Shown: in pieces, positions 7,637-18,690 of the stretch
How the letters are laid out: each line of letters opens with the position of its first letter
Numbering within the stretch: position 1 is the stretch's first letter
Assembly: GCA_037132275.1 (NCBI GenBank)
Contig: JBAXPK010000041.1
Coordinates: 1-22,795, forward strand
From: JAABPW01 sp037132275
Lineage (GTDB): Bacteria; Verrucomicrobiota; Kiritimatiellia; CAIKKV01; CAITUY01
Length of the DNA: 22,795 bases
Direction of reading: 5' to 3'
The notes under the pieces: generated by a model
Told to the model about the DNA's origin: nothing
Databases searched by the model: none
Seen by the model: the letters and a program-made list of their open reading frames with translations, nothing else
Translations under genes and position numbers: made by a program

Positions 7637-9655
7637 CTAGGAGAGCATCACCTGACCACCGGTCACCGGGACCGCCTGGCCAGTTTCATAGGTTTGTTCC
7701 ATAATATAATAAATCGCTTTCATAACGTCTTCCGCCCTGCAGCCGCGGCGCATGGGCACCTTGGCCTCGTAGAAGCGCCTCACATCCGCGATCGTTTTGG
7801 CTCCAGGCACTTTATTAGCGCCCAGGTACTGAACAAATAATCCGTTCTTAGGATCCGACCAGAGCGGACCATCAAAGAAATTCCCGGGACAGATGGCATT
7901 GACCTTGATGTTGTCGTCAATGAGTTCCAGCGCGAAGGACTGGGTCAATCCAATCCCGCCGAACTTGCTGCCGGCATAAGCTCCATTTCTATTTGAGCCC
8001 TCCAGACCGGACTTGGAATTAATCTGAATGATATCGCTCCAGTACTGCGCGTTGGCCAGGTGTTGCGTGGCGAGTACCGGAGCCGCCTTCTGCACACAGA
8101 GGAAATACCCCTTGTAGTTCACGGCGGTAACAAAATCGAAGTCGCCCGGCGAAAGGTTTTTAACACTGCCCGCCTTGAGCACCCCGGCATTGGATACCAG
8201 CGCGTCAAATCCGCCAAACGCACGGATCACCGCATGAATCGCAGCCTCAAGCGAAGCCGCCTCGGTGACGTTCGCCGCCAGACCGATCATGCGCCCGGCA
8301 CCATAATGGTCGGCCAGCCCGCTGGCGGCGGCCAGGGTGCCGTCGCCATTGAGATCCAACAACGCGACATGGGCGCCTTCAGCGGCCAGATGTTTAGAAA
8401 TCTCGAAACCAAAGCCCTGCGCGGCGCCAGTCACCACAACCACCTTGCCAGCCGCACGGCCCGCTTTGCGCCCGGCCTTGGCGATCTGGCGGCGATAGGA
8501 TTCTACTTCCCACGTTTCAATAAAGGCACGCTGGGCCTCGGGCAAGTATTGGATGGCTCCAAGCTTCGAAGCGCCCGCCATAATCTTGATGGCATCGGTA
8601 TAAACCAGCCGCGTAGTCGTGGCTTGGGCAATGTCATCGCCCGCGGCAAACATGCCGATCCCGCCCACCAGCACCACCCGGGGATTACACTTATAGGTTT
8701 TGGCATAGGCCTTCACCGCCTTGCGCAAAGCCTCCACCATCCCCGCCGGTGTCCGGTCGGCAGGCAACTCAAACCATAAGGGGAACGAGTTGCAGTAAAC
8801 AATATGATCGGGCGTCAGGGTGCCAGATGTGGCGAGACGCCGGCCATTCCGGCTTCCGACCAAGTCCTTAACCGATCCGGAATCATCGAAAGCCACCACC
8901 TTGAGGGCATCGCCATCGGCCAGCAATCCCCGCAGGGCAGGTCCGATGATGTTGATCGCCTCCACGGTTTCAGGCGATGGCGGAACCACCCAGCTCGCCC
9001 TGGCCTCGCCAATCCCGGACTTGCGCGTGATCGTCGCCATCAGTTTGGCGGTATGCTTATGGATTTCTTCGGATGTTTCCCCGCAAACAATCAAGCCATG
9101 GTTCTGAATGAAGATCACCGGCGGATAGTTCCGGCCAGTGCGGCGGATATAGGCCTTCATTTCCTTCTGAACCAACTGCGCCAGCAAAAAGCCCGGGTCG
9201 CAAACGGGAATCCATAAAACATCGTCGCCAAACCAGGCGCGGGTCAGGCGTGCGCCGCGGTTGCAGCAGGTAAGCCTATTGACCTGCGTGGAATGGGTAT
9301 GAACCACCAGCGTGGCGGGGAGCAGATGATGCAAGACGCTTTCGACCGAGGGACGCTGGCCTTTCTCAGGATGAACACGGGACGCCATAATTGCCGCCTT
9401 GAATTGGTCTTCGCGCCGCCGGGGATCCCCATCCAACTGGCTGTCCAGCAATGCCGTCAGGGCCTTGCGATCGAGTTCCACAAAACCGTCTGCCGTGATC
9501 GTCGCAAGCGCATGGCCACTGGCTTTTACAAAAAGCCGATCTCCCGCCTTGAGCGAGGTATTCCCGCCGCCAGCCAGCACAAAACTGGAATCCGCTCCGT
9601 AATGGCGGGACAGTTCGATCAAGTCATTCATATCCTGGTGTGTTTTATTTGTCAT
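7637..9655 (-). CDS. Bifunctional class II aldolase / short-chain dehydrogenase (RhaD/RhaEW type)
   Basis: A 672-residue fusion. The aldolase half (about 1-260) has the substrate loop GGGNTSLK (29-36) and KASG (44-47), and zinc ligands His119 and His121 (VVHTHS) and His186 (IQNHG). The SDR half (about 400-672) has TGAAQGFG near 408, the NAG motif, and YAGSK with Tyr at about 559. COG3347-type fusions of this layout split L-rhamnulose-1-phosphate into DHAP and L-lactaldehyde and oxidise or reduce the lactaldehyde. Lying opposite rhaA and rhaB, it supplies the missing aldolase step. ATG 9655 is chosen over the in-frame TTG at 9661 because an AAGG is better spaced from it. The N-terminus differs from the Bacillus YuxG/RhaEW form, so I assign no symbol. 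The direction of the SDR reaction is not known. Confidence 0.88.
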   Translation of the reverse strand: MTNKTHQDMNDLIELSRHYGADSSFVLAGGGNTSLKAGDRLFVKASGHALATITADGFVELDRKALTALLDSQLDGDPRRREDQFKAAIMASRVHPEKGQRPSVESVLHHLLPATLVVHTHSTQVNRLTCCNRGARLTRAWFGDDVLWIPVCDPGFLLAQLVQKEMKAYIRRTGRNYPPVIFIQNHGLIVCGETSEEIHKHTAKLMATITRKSGIGEARASWVVPPSPETVEAINIIGPALRGLLADGDALKVVAFDDSGSVKDLVGSRNGRRLATSGTLTPDHIVYCNSFPLWFELPADRTPAGMVEALRKAVKAYAKTYKCNPRVVLVGGIGMFAAGDDIAQATTTRLVYTDAIKIMAGASKLGAIQYLPEAQRAFIETWEVESYRRQIAKAGRKAGRAAGKVVVVTGAAQGFGFEISKHLAAEGAHVALLDLNGDGTLAAASGLADHYGAGRMIGLAANVTEAASLEAAIHAVIRAFGGFDALVSNAGVLKAGSVKNLSPGDFDFVTAVNYKGYFLCVQKAAPVLATQHLANAQYWSDIIQINSKSGLEGSNRNGAYAGSKFGGIGLTQSFALELIDDNIKVNAICPGNFFDGPLWSDPKNGLFVQYLGANKVPGAKTIADVRRFYEAKVPMRRGCRAEDVMKAIYYIMEQTYETGQAVPVTGGQVMLS

Positions 9656-9682
9656 AACCAAAACCTTGCCTGATAATGTTCT

Positions 9683-11092
9683 TCACCCCGCCGCTAATCG
9701 AACCACCTTGCGTGGCGGCAAATGCAGGGCCATGCCCAGGGCATCCTCCGCGGCCTCTTTCAAGCTTTCACTGATGGTGGGATGGGCGAAGACCACCTCG
9801 GCCATGTCATGAACCGTCACCTTTTTATGCAGAAGCGCGGTGGCCGCCGCAATACACTCGGTGGCATTGTGGCCCATCATGTGAACGCCCAGCAGCACGT
9901 CGGTTTCACGATGTCGAAGCACCTTGACAAATCCCTCGGCGTGCCCCACCGCAATGGCCTTACCAAGGAAGTTCAAGGGAAACGCGCCAATCGCAACAGG
10001 GATCCCCAACTTCTTGGCCTGGGCCTGTGTCATGCCAACGCTGCCGATTTCCGGGAAGGTATAAACAGCCGAGGGAATGGGCGACGTAAAGGGGCGGGGA
10101 TGGCCCATCGCATTCTCGACCGCCGCAACCCCTTGTGCCGACGCCGCATGAGCCAACAGGCAACGGCCATTGGCATCGCCAATACAGTAAATACCCTTGA
10201 CGGGGGTTTCCATAAAATCGTCGACCCGCACAAACCCGCGATCCGTTGTCAACCCCACGGACTCCAGACCGATATCGGCGGTATTCGGGCGGCGTCCAAT
10301 CGAGAGCAACACCCGGTCGGCCTCAACGGTCTGCCCGTTGCTGAGTACCGCCTTCACGGTTCCACTGGCGGTCAGACTCTCCACCTTGGTTCCGGTAAAG
10401 CACTGGATGCCGCGCTTGGCAAAAATCTTCTGCAAGGGATCCGCCACACTTTCGTCCAGTTCAGGCAGGAGCGCCGGCATCATTTCCACAACCGTCACCT
10501 CTACGCCAAATTCCCTCATCATGCAGGCGAATTCACAACCGATGACCCCACCGCCGATAATCAACAGACGGGCCGGCAAGGTTTTCCAGTGGAGTGCCTC
10601 ATCGCTGGTGCAAACGACTTCAGGGTCTGTAGGCCAACCGGGAACTCGCGCCGGAATGGAGCCAACGGCCAGGATGATTTTGTCCGCAGTAAATTCCTCG
10701 GCACCTGCCGCGCCTTGAACCTCCACTTTCCCGGGTCCGTTCAATTTGGCGCGACCGCTCATCAACGTGACTTGGCGGGCGCCGAAAAGCGACTTGATGC
10801 CGCCGCGTAATCCCTGCAGCACTTTGTCCTTCCGGACCTGAATGGCGGGCCAATCAAACGTGGTCTCTCCCGAGACCTTGACTCCCATGGCGGCGCTGCC
10901 GCGAATGGAGTGCAGTAATTCGGCCGACGCCAGCAAGGCTTTGGACGGGATACACCCGACATTCAAACAGGTGCCCCCCACATGGCTCTGCTCCACAATC
11001 ACCGTCGAGGCGCCCATCTGGGCCGCCTTCAATGCGGCCACATATCCGCCCGGCCCCGCCCCGAGAACGGCTATATCGAAATGTTTGCTCAT
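9683..11092 (-). CDS. lpdA: Dihydrolipoamide dehydrogenase (E3)
   Basis: A 469-residue flavoprotein of normal length. It has the FAD motif GAGPGGYVAA (11-20), the redox disulfide GGTCLNVGCIPSK (Cys42 and Cys47), the NAD motif IGGGVIGCE, the second FAD motif YCIGDANGR, and the C-terminal active-site HPTISE near 443. It reoxidises the dihydrolipoyl arm of E2 and makes NADH. A TAGGAG lies 8 bases before the ATG. The start is 15 bases after the E2 stop and the gene precedes the aldolase gene. Being next to a dedicated E2 suggests it serves this complex rather than being the housekeeping E3, but E3 is often shared between complexes. Confidence 0.95.
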   Translation of the reverse strand: MSKHFDIAVLGAGPGGYVAALKAAQMGASTVIVEQSHVGGTCLNVGCIPSKALLASAELLHSIRGSAAMGVKVSGETTFDWPAIQVRKDKVLQGLRGGIKSLFGARQVTLMSGRAKLNGPGKVEVQGAAGAEEFTADKIILAVGSIPARVPGWPTDPEVVCTSDEALHWKTLPARLLIIGGGVIGCEFACMMREFGVEVTVVEMMPALLPELDESVADPLQKIFAKRGIQCFTGTKVESLTASGTVKAVLSNGQTVEADRVLLSIGRRPNTADIGLESVGLTTDRGFVRVDDFMETPVKGIYCIGDANGRCLLAHAASAQGVAAVENAMGHPRPFTSPIPSAVYTFPEIGSVGMTQAQAKKLGIPVAIGAFPLNFLGKAIAVGHAEGFVKVLRHRETDVLLGVHMMGHNATECIAAATALLHKKVTVHDMAEVVFAHPTISESLKEAAEDALGMALHLPPRKVVRLAAG

Positions 11093-11107
11093 TTTAGTAA
11101 CTCCTAC

Positions 11108-12304
11108 TTACAGTAACGCCGCCGGGGCTTCCAATAATTCCCTCAGCCGCGCCATGAATTTGGCCGCCGGCAATCCATCCACAATCCGATGATCCGCGCT
11201 CAACGTCATCGTCATGGTACGACCCGGCCACATCGCCCCATCCTGGACAATCACCGTCTCGCGCAGTGTGCCCACCGCCAGGATGGCGGCCTCGGGCGAA
11301 TTCACGATCGCCGTAAACTGTTCAATGCCGAACATGCCCAAATTGGTGATCGTAAAGATTCCTTTGCCCATATTCACGATCATGCCCGTGCGCGCCTTCT
11401 CGGCAATCCGGCGGGTTTCCACCGCCACCTCCTTGAGCGAAAGCCCATCCACCCCGGCAATGACAGGCACGACCAGGCCGTCGTCCACCCCCACCGCGAT
11501 ACCGATGTTCACATCCTGAAACTCAACGATCTCGTTTCCGTCGATACGACTGCGGAACGCCGGGAATTCCCGAATGGCCTTGGCGCAGGCGCGGGTCACG
11601 AAGTCATTGATCGAGCATTGATACTTTGACTTCTCCGCTTTCTGCAACTCAGCCAATGGCGCGGCATTGATCGAAATCGACATGTAGAAATGCGGGATAT
11701 TCTGCTTCGAAGCCAACAGGTTGAGGGCAATCGCCTTGCGCATCGGGCTCATGCGCCGACGGATCGTCTGCCCAGCCGCCACCGGGGCCGACACTGGCGC
11801 CACAGGTACAAGGGCAGGTGCCGCAGGAACTGCGGCCTGAGCGGGCAGATCGCGAGAGATAATGCGTCCACCGGGTCCGGAGCCGGATCCGACCTCCGTT
11901 AAACTAACCCCGCGCTCACCGGCAATCCTCCGCGCAGCAGGCGAAGCTTTGACTGGGCCGGCGGCTGAAACGACGGCGGAAACAGGAGCAACGGCAACCG
12001 GTGCAGGCGCCGATGAAGCGGCAACGGTTACGGATACAGGGGCTTCAGATTCCGCCGGAATAGACTCATTGGCGCCACCCACCCAAGCAATTTTGGTATG
12101 TACGGCCACGGTCTCCCCCTTCTTCACAAGGATCTTGCGCACAATCCCCTCGTGTCCGGCTTCAACCTCGACAACCGCTTTATCGGTTTCAACTTCCAAA
12201 AGAATCTCTTTTGCCGAAACGGATTCACCCTCATTCTTCAACCAACGTACAATTGTCCCCTCTTCCATGGACTGACCCGCCTGCGGCATTAATACTGAAA
12301 ACAT
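11108..12304 (-). CDS. 2-oxo acid dehydrogenase dihydrolipoyl acyltransferase (E2)
   Basis: 398 residues, three parts. The lipoyl domain (1-76) carries the lipoylated Lys42 in ETDKAVVEVEAG. A peripheral-subunit-binding domain follows at about 119-155 (ASPAARRIAGERGVS), flanked by Ala/Pro/Val-rich linkers. The catalytic domain (about 178-398) ends with SADHRIVDG, giving His372 and Asp376. The start at 12304 is set by AGGAGA six bases upstream and by the lipoyl domain beginning at once with FSVLMPQAGQSMEEG; an upstream TTG would run through the promoter. It is the first gene of the five-gene minus-strand operon. It transfers the acyl group made by E1 to CoA. Acyl specificity (acetyl, branched or other) cannot be read with confidence; it resembles pyruvate- and acetoin-type E2. 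Confidence 0.93.
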   Translation of the reverse strand: MFSVLMPQAGQSMEEGTIVRWLKNEGESVSAKEILLEVETDKAVVEVEAGHEGIVRKILVKKGETVAVHTKIAWVGGANESIPAESEAPVSVTVAASSAPAPVAVAPVSAVVSAAGPVKASPAARRIAGERGVSLTEVGSGSGPGGRIISRDLPAQAAVPAAPALVPVAPVSAPVAAGQTIRRRMSPMRKAIALNLLASKQNIPHFYMSISINAAPLAELQKAEKSKYQCSINDFVTRACAKAIREFPAFRSRIDGNEIVEFQDVNIGIAVGVDDGLVVPVIAGVDGLSLKEVAVETRRIAEKARTGMIVNMGKGIFTITNLGMFGIEQFTAIVNSPEAAILAVGTLRETVIVQDGAMWPGRTMTMTLSADHRIVDGLPAAKFMARLRELLEAPAALL

Positions 12305-12340
12305 ATTAATTCTCCTAGTTATTACCTTTAATGGCTGCAC

Positions 12341-12369
12341 AATATGATTAAAAAACAGACACATGTCAA
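12341..12369 (-). promoter_or_regulatory. Sigma70-type promoter of the E2-E3-aldolase-SorE-PHP operon
   Basis: On the minus strand there is a perfect -35 TTGACA (plus 12364-12369), a 17-base spacer and -10 CATATT (plus 12341-12346, four of six matches). The start would be about 30 bases before the E2 ATG. The -35 box lies inside the left arm of the inverted repeat described separately, so a bound repressor would block it. Confidence 0.55.
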
Positions 12370-12397
12370 TCATAAGTTTGCAATATTCTATTGACAT
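12363..12397. promoter_or_regulatory. Inverted repeat between divergent operons, candidate DeoR-family operator
   Basis: ATGTCAAT (12363-12370) and ATTGACAT (12390-12397) are perfect 8-bp inverted arms separated by 19 bases. They sit midway between the E2 start (12304) and the regulator start (12454). Each arm contains a TTGACA on one strand; the minus-strand one belongs to a good promoter, while the plus-strand one at 12391-12396 has no convincing -10 at 17 bases. The arrangement fits one repressor controlling both transcripts, but the site is predicted only from symmetry. Confidence 0.42.
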
Positions 12398-12453
12398 TGA
12401 TAAGCGATTCGTGACAAAGTTTAACTATCTTGATTAGAAAAGGGATGATTTCG

Positions 12454-13230
12454 ATGGTTTATTCTGGAAAACAGAGAAAAAACGCCATTCTTGAGCGCAT
12501 CCACCAAAATGGACATGTTTTGGTCAAAGAGCTAGCCGACGAGATGCAGATCTCGGAAGCTACGGTGCGCAGGGATTTGAAGGCGCTTTCTTCTTCTCAG
12601 GAAGTGGAATTGATTTACGGAGGCGCCACTACCAAGCGGGGTTCCGACAGTTCTTTCCGATTCAAAAGCCAGCGTAACAGAGAGGCCAAGCATGTGGTGG
12701 GTGAACTGGCAGCAGGCTTGGTGCACAATGCCGATCAGCTCTTCATGGATTCAGGCACCACCACCTTTGAAATGGCTGGTTTTCTAAAAAGCCAGCGGGC
12801 GGTTTCCGTTATCGTCAACTCCATACGTTTAGCGGAAGAACTTTCCGGTGCTCCTGATCGCACGGTGATCGTGCTGGGCGGCCAATACAGGGCGGATCGC
12901 ATGGATATGGTGGGCCCACTGGCTATTTCATCGATTGATCAATTGCGCGGCTATCGGGCCTTTATCGGGGCCGACGGCTTGAGCATGGATTTTGGCCTGA
13001 CAGCCAGTGACATTGAAAGCGCCCATCTCTACCGACTGGTGATCCAGAACGCACGCGAAACCATTCTCGCTGTCGATCACACAAAGTTTGCAGCGCCCTC
13101 CCTTTACAAAATAGTGGATTGGACTTCCATTACCAAGGTGGTCACTGACACCCCACCCACCCCGGAATGGCAGGCTTTCTTAAGCGCCAGAAGCATCGCC
13201 CTGGTATTCCCGCAGGCGCAAAATCTTTGA
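12454..13230 (+). CDS. DeoR/GlpR-family transcriptional repressor of the rhamnose locus
   Basis: A 258-residue protein. The N-terminal winged helix (about 1-60) has KNAILERIHQNGHVLVKEL and the recognition helix ISEATVRRDLKAL, diagnostic of DeoR. The C-terminal sugar-phosphate sensor domain has FMDSGTTTFEMA, VNSIRLAEEL, VIVLGGQYR, FIGADGLS and ILAVDHTKF. Members bind phosphorylated sugars as inducers; rhamnulose-1-phosphate or DHAP would be logical here. ATG 12454 is preferred to ATG 12445 and TTG 12430 because AGGG at 12441-12444 is well spaced from it. It is the first gene of the E1-rhaA-rhaB transcript and diverges from E2, a typical position for a local regulator of both operons. Confidence 0.9.
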   Translation: MVYSGKQRKNAILERIHQNGHVLVKELADEMQISEATVRRDLKALSSSQEVELIYGGATTKRGSDSSFRFKSQRNREAKHVVGELAAGLVHNADQLFMDSGTTTFEMAGFLKSQRAVSVIVNSIRLAEELSGAPDRTVIVLGGQYRADRMDMVGPLAISSIDQLRGYRAFIGADGLSMDFGLTASDIESAHLYRLVIQNARETILAVDHTKFAAPSLYKIVDWTSITKVVTDTPPTPEWQAFLSARSIALVFPQAQNL

Positions 13231-13262
13231 ACCGATAACATCATAAACAAGAAAAGGATAAT

Positions 13263-15731
<2,469 letters not shown>

Positions 15732-15738
15732 AGACACT

Positions 15739-17004
15739 ATGACCAAGGAAGAGTCGCGGAATAGGGCCTATGAACTGGCGCGCGAACGCTATGCGGTGAT
15801 CGGGGTCGATACGGACAAGGCGATGAAACGCCTGGCCAAGGTGGCCGTGTCGCTGCATTGCTGGCAGGGTGACGATGTGGGCGGATTTGAAAGCGATGCC
15901 GGCCTGACCGGTGGCGGCATCCAGGCGACCGGCAATTACCCGGGGAAAGCCCGCACCGCCGATGAACTGCGTCTGGATCTGGACAAGGCCTACTCCCTGA
16001 TCCCCGGCAAACACCGCCTGAATCTTCACGCCATCTATGCCGAGAATCCCGGTCGCAAGGTGGATCGCGATCAACTCACCCCGGCCTTGTTCTCACGGTG
16101 GCTGGACTGGGCCAAAAGTCGGCGCATCGGCGTGGATTTCAACCCCTCCTTCTTCTCACATCCGAAGGCGGCAGACGGCTTTACGCTCTCAAGCCGGGAT
16201 GAAGGCATCCGTAAATTCTGGGTCAACCATGGCATCGCCTGCCGCAAAATCGGCGAGACGTTTGGCAAGGAATTGGGAACCCCCTGCGTAACCAATGTCT
16301 GGATTCCGGATGGCTACAAGGATACGCCGGCCGACCGCGCCACGCCGCGCCTGATTCTTAAAAAGTCGCTGGACGAAATCTTTGCCCGAAAGATCAATCC
16401 CCGCCATCATCTCGACGCGATCGAGGGCAAGCTGTTTGGTATCGGTTCTGAAAGTTACGTGGTGGGTTCGCATGAATTTTACCTGGGCTATGCCATCGCC
16501 AACAAGAAACTCGTCTGTCTCGATTCGGGCCACTACCACCCCACCGAAACCATCTCCGACAAGATATCATCGGTGCTGTCCAACGTGGATGAAATCCTGC
16601 TGCACGTCAGCCGGGGGGTCCGCTGGGATAGTGACCATGTGGTAACGCTGACCGACGACCTCAAATCCATCGCCGAGGAACTTGTGCGTGGCAACTACCT
16701 GGAGCGCACTCATATCGGTCTGGACTTCTTCGATGCCAGCATCAACCGCGTGGCGGCATGGGTTATTGGCACCCGCGCCATGCTCAAGGCCCTTCTGATT
16801 GCCCTGCTTGAGCCCACCCCGTGGCTTCAGGATCTGGAACGAAAAGGCGATCTGACATCCCGTCTGGCGATTCAGGAAGAACTTAAATCGCTTCCTTTCG
16901 GCGCCGTATGGGATTTCTATTGCATGAATAAAGATGTGCCGGTGGGCGCGGCCTGGCTCAATGAAGTCAAGGCTTACGAAACGAAAGTACTGTCAAAGCG
17001 GTAA
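15739..17004 (+). CDS. rhaA: L-rhamnose isomerase
   Basis: A 421-residue protein; the E. coli enzyme has 419. It matches RhaA along its whole length, for example SLHCWQGDDVGGFE, GGIQATGNYPGKAR, RLNLHAIYAENPG, VDFNPSFFSHP, FGIGSESYVVGSHEFY, HYHPTETISDKIS, RGVRWDSDHVV and HIGLDFFDASINR. It converts L-rhamnose to L-rhamnulose in the cytoplasm using a metal pair; the His and Asp ligands in HYHPTE and WDSDHV are kept. The frame is open back to 15643, but that part overlaps E1. ATG 15739 gives the E. coli-like N-terminus and has GGGAG 12 bases upstream. It lies between E1 and rhaB on one tight transcript. This is RhaA proper, not the Pseudomonas RhaI type. Confidence 0.97.
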   Translation: MTKEESRNRAYELARERYAVIGVDTDKAMKRLAKVAVSLHCWQGDDVGGFESDAGLTGGGIQATGNYPGKARTADELRLDLDKAYSLIPGKHRLNLHAIYAENPGRKVDRDQLTPALFSRWLDWAKSRRIGVDFNPSFFSHPKAADGFTLSSRDEGIRKFWVNHGIACRKIGETFGKELGTPCVTNVWIPDGYKDTPADRATPRLILKKSLDEIFARKINPRHHLDAIEGKLFGIGSESYVVGSHEFYLGYAIANKKLVCLDSGHYHPTETISDKISSVLSNVDEILLHVSRGVRWDSDHVVTLTDDLKSIAEELVRGNYLERTHIGLDFFDASINRVAAWVIGTRAMLKALLIALLEPTPWLQDLERKGDLTSRLAIQEELKSLPFGAVWDFYCMNKDVPVGAAWLNEVKAYETKVLSKR

Positions 17005-17005
17005 C

Positions 17006-18508
17006 ATGAAAACAATACGGGTCTTCGCGGGCGATTTCGGGGCGTCGGGTGGCAAGTGTTTTGCGGGGATTTTCGAGAACGGAACATTCCGGCTCCACGA
17101 GATTCACCGGTTTGCGCATGAGGCGGTCTCATTCTATAGTCCCGGCGCGGACGGCAAAATTACAGAACGAACCCACTGGGATGATACGCTCCTCTACCAA
17201 AACCTGGTGAAGGGATTGCGTGAATACCGCCGGACTGTGGCTGACACTCTTGACGGCATCGGTATCGATACTTGGGGCGCGGATGGCCAGATGATGACCG
17301 CCGAGGGCGACCCGCTGGGCAAACTCTATGCCTATCGTGACCACCGGCTCGACGAGATGGCGGAGAAAGTGAAGGCCAAGGTCGGCGCCAATAAGGCCTA
17401 CCGCTTGACCGGCATCCATTTTCAACCCTTCAATGTCAGCAACCAGCTCTACTGGTTCATGCTTAACCGCGGCAAGACCCTCAAGCCCGGCGCTTTTTAC
17501 CTGCCAACCCCCACCCTGTTCTATTATTTTCTGGGTGGCGTCAAGTCAGTGGATTCGACCTTCGCCAGCGTCACGCAACTCATGGATGCCCAGACCCAAG
17601 CGTGGAGTCCGGAAATCCTGCGCAAGCTTAAAATCCCGGCGGCCGTAATGCCTGAGATTGTGGCGCCCGGAACCGTCGTCGGTGAGTTGTACGCCGAATT
17701 GGCGGCGGCTGTCGGCTTGAATCGCGCACGGCTCATCGCCGTGGGCGGACACGACACCGCCAGTGCCTTTGCGGCGGCGCCGGTGGATAATCCCGACGAT
17801 GCCCTGATCATCAGTTCCGGCACATGGTCCCTGATCGGAAAGTTTGTGCCCCACGCCATCACCTCCAAAGAGGCGCTGACCCACAACCTCAGTAACGAGG
17901 GGGGAATTGGCAATGTCCGCCTTCTTAGGAATTGCATGGGCTCCTGGCTGGTGCAGGAACTCAAACGCGGCTGGCAACACACCGATGGCAGTGAACTCAA
18001 ATGGGCGGAGATGGATCGCTGGACACGGGAAGCCCCCTCATTCACCGCCTTCGTGGATCCTGATGATAAAAGTTTTTACAATCCGCCGGACATGCAAGCG
18101 GCCATCGCTGAATTTTGCCGCCGTACCGGCCAGACGGTTCCCCTGGATCGCGGAACCACGCTGCGGGTGGTGTATGAAAGCCTGGCGATGAAATATCGCA
18201 TGGTGGCCGAGATCCTCGCCAAGGTCTCCGGCAAGCCGATCCAGGTTGTTCACATTGTTGGCGGCGGCTCCCGGAATATCATGCTCAACCAATACACCGC
18301 CGACGCCATTGGTTTGCCCGTGTGGGCGGGGCCGGAAGAAGCCACCGCCATCGGCAACTGCATGGTGCAGGCCATGGGCCTGGGCGTCATCCACACCATG
18401 CAAGAGGCGCAACCCTTGATTCGCGAAGCCTTCCCCATCCGGGAATACAAACCCCAGGACAAGGCCCGCTGGACCGAAGCCTACAGGAAGTTCAAGCTGC
18501 TGTGCTGA
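17006..18508 (+). CDS. rhaB: Rhamnulokinase (FGGY family)
   Basis: A 500-residue FGGY kinase; E. coli RhaB has 489. Motifs include FAGDFGASGGKCF (phosphate loop), IDTWGADGQM, YAYRDHRLDEM, VGGHDTASAFAAAP with the catalytic base Asp250, SSGTWSLIGKF, SNEGGIGNVRLLRN, and the nucleotide-binding VGGGSRNIMLNQYTADAIG. It phosphorylates L-rhamnulose at C1. ATG 17006 starts one base after the rhaA stop, has no clear ribosome binding site of its own and is probably coupled to rhaA translation; an upstream in-frame start would overlap rhaA by 70 bases. The residue after TWG-x-D is unusual (Gly-Gln instead of the common Phe-x), so related 6-deoxyketoses such as L-fuculose are possible. The neighbouring rhaA makes rhamnulose the best choice. 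Confidence 0.95.
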   Translation: MKTIRVFAGDFGASGGKCFAGIFENGTFRLHEIHRFAHEAVSFYSPGADGKITERTHWDDTLLYQNLVKGLREYRRTVADTLDGIGIDTWGADGQMMTAEGDPLGKLYAYRDHRLDEMAEKVKAKVGANKAYRLTGIHFQPFNVSNQLYWFMLNRGKTLKPGAFYLPTPTLFYYFLGGVKSVDSTFASVTQLMDAQTQAWSPEILRKLKIPAAVMPEIVAPGTVVGELYAELAAAVGLNRARLIAVGGHDTASAFAAAPVDNPDDALIISSGTWSLIGKFVPHAITSKEALTHNLSNEGGIGNVRLLRNCMGSWLVQELKRGWQHTDGSELKWAEMDRWTREAPSFTAFVDPDDKSFYNPPDMQAAIAEFCRRTGQTVPLDRGTTLRVVYESLAMKYRMVAEILAKVSGKPIQVVHIVGGGSRNIMLNQYTADAIGLPVWAGPEEATAIGNCMVQAMGLGVIHTMQEAQPLIREAFPIREYKPQDKARWTEAYRKFKLLC

Positions 18509-18690
18509 CTCTGTAGGGGGCCACGCCGCTGGCCGCCGCGCTGTGTGGGAGCGCATGGGGATGTTCCTGACAAGCACTGTGCGACGTTCAACGGCGTGAG
18601 CGCCCCAGCCGCCCACCCTGCCGCGCATTCACCTTTGCGTCAGCGTATATCTATTGATACCTTATGCTAAAGGTTGAATAGGGCACTCGC
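18509..18690. other. Gene-free gap after rhaB with weak hairpins
   Basis: A GC-rich 182-base gap. GGCCA-CGCCGC-TGGCC (18519-18534) and GGCG-TGAG-CGCC (18593-18604) can form short stems, but neither is followed by a T run, so I do not call an intrinsic terminator. A weak promoter for the next gene may lie at TTGCGT (18635-18640) and TACCTT (18658-18663, 17-base spacer). No conserved coding or RNA gene is visible. Confidence 0.5.

Noticed and set aside
16934..17005. Earlier in-frame start for rhamnulokinase
   Set aside because: It would overlap rhaA by 70 bases with no conserved residues, while ATG 17006 begins right at the family's N-terminal phosphate-loop region.
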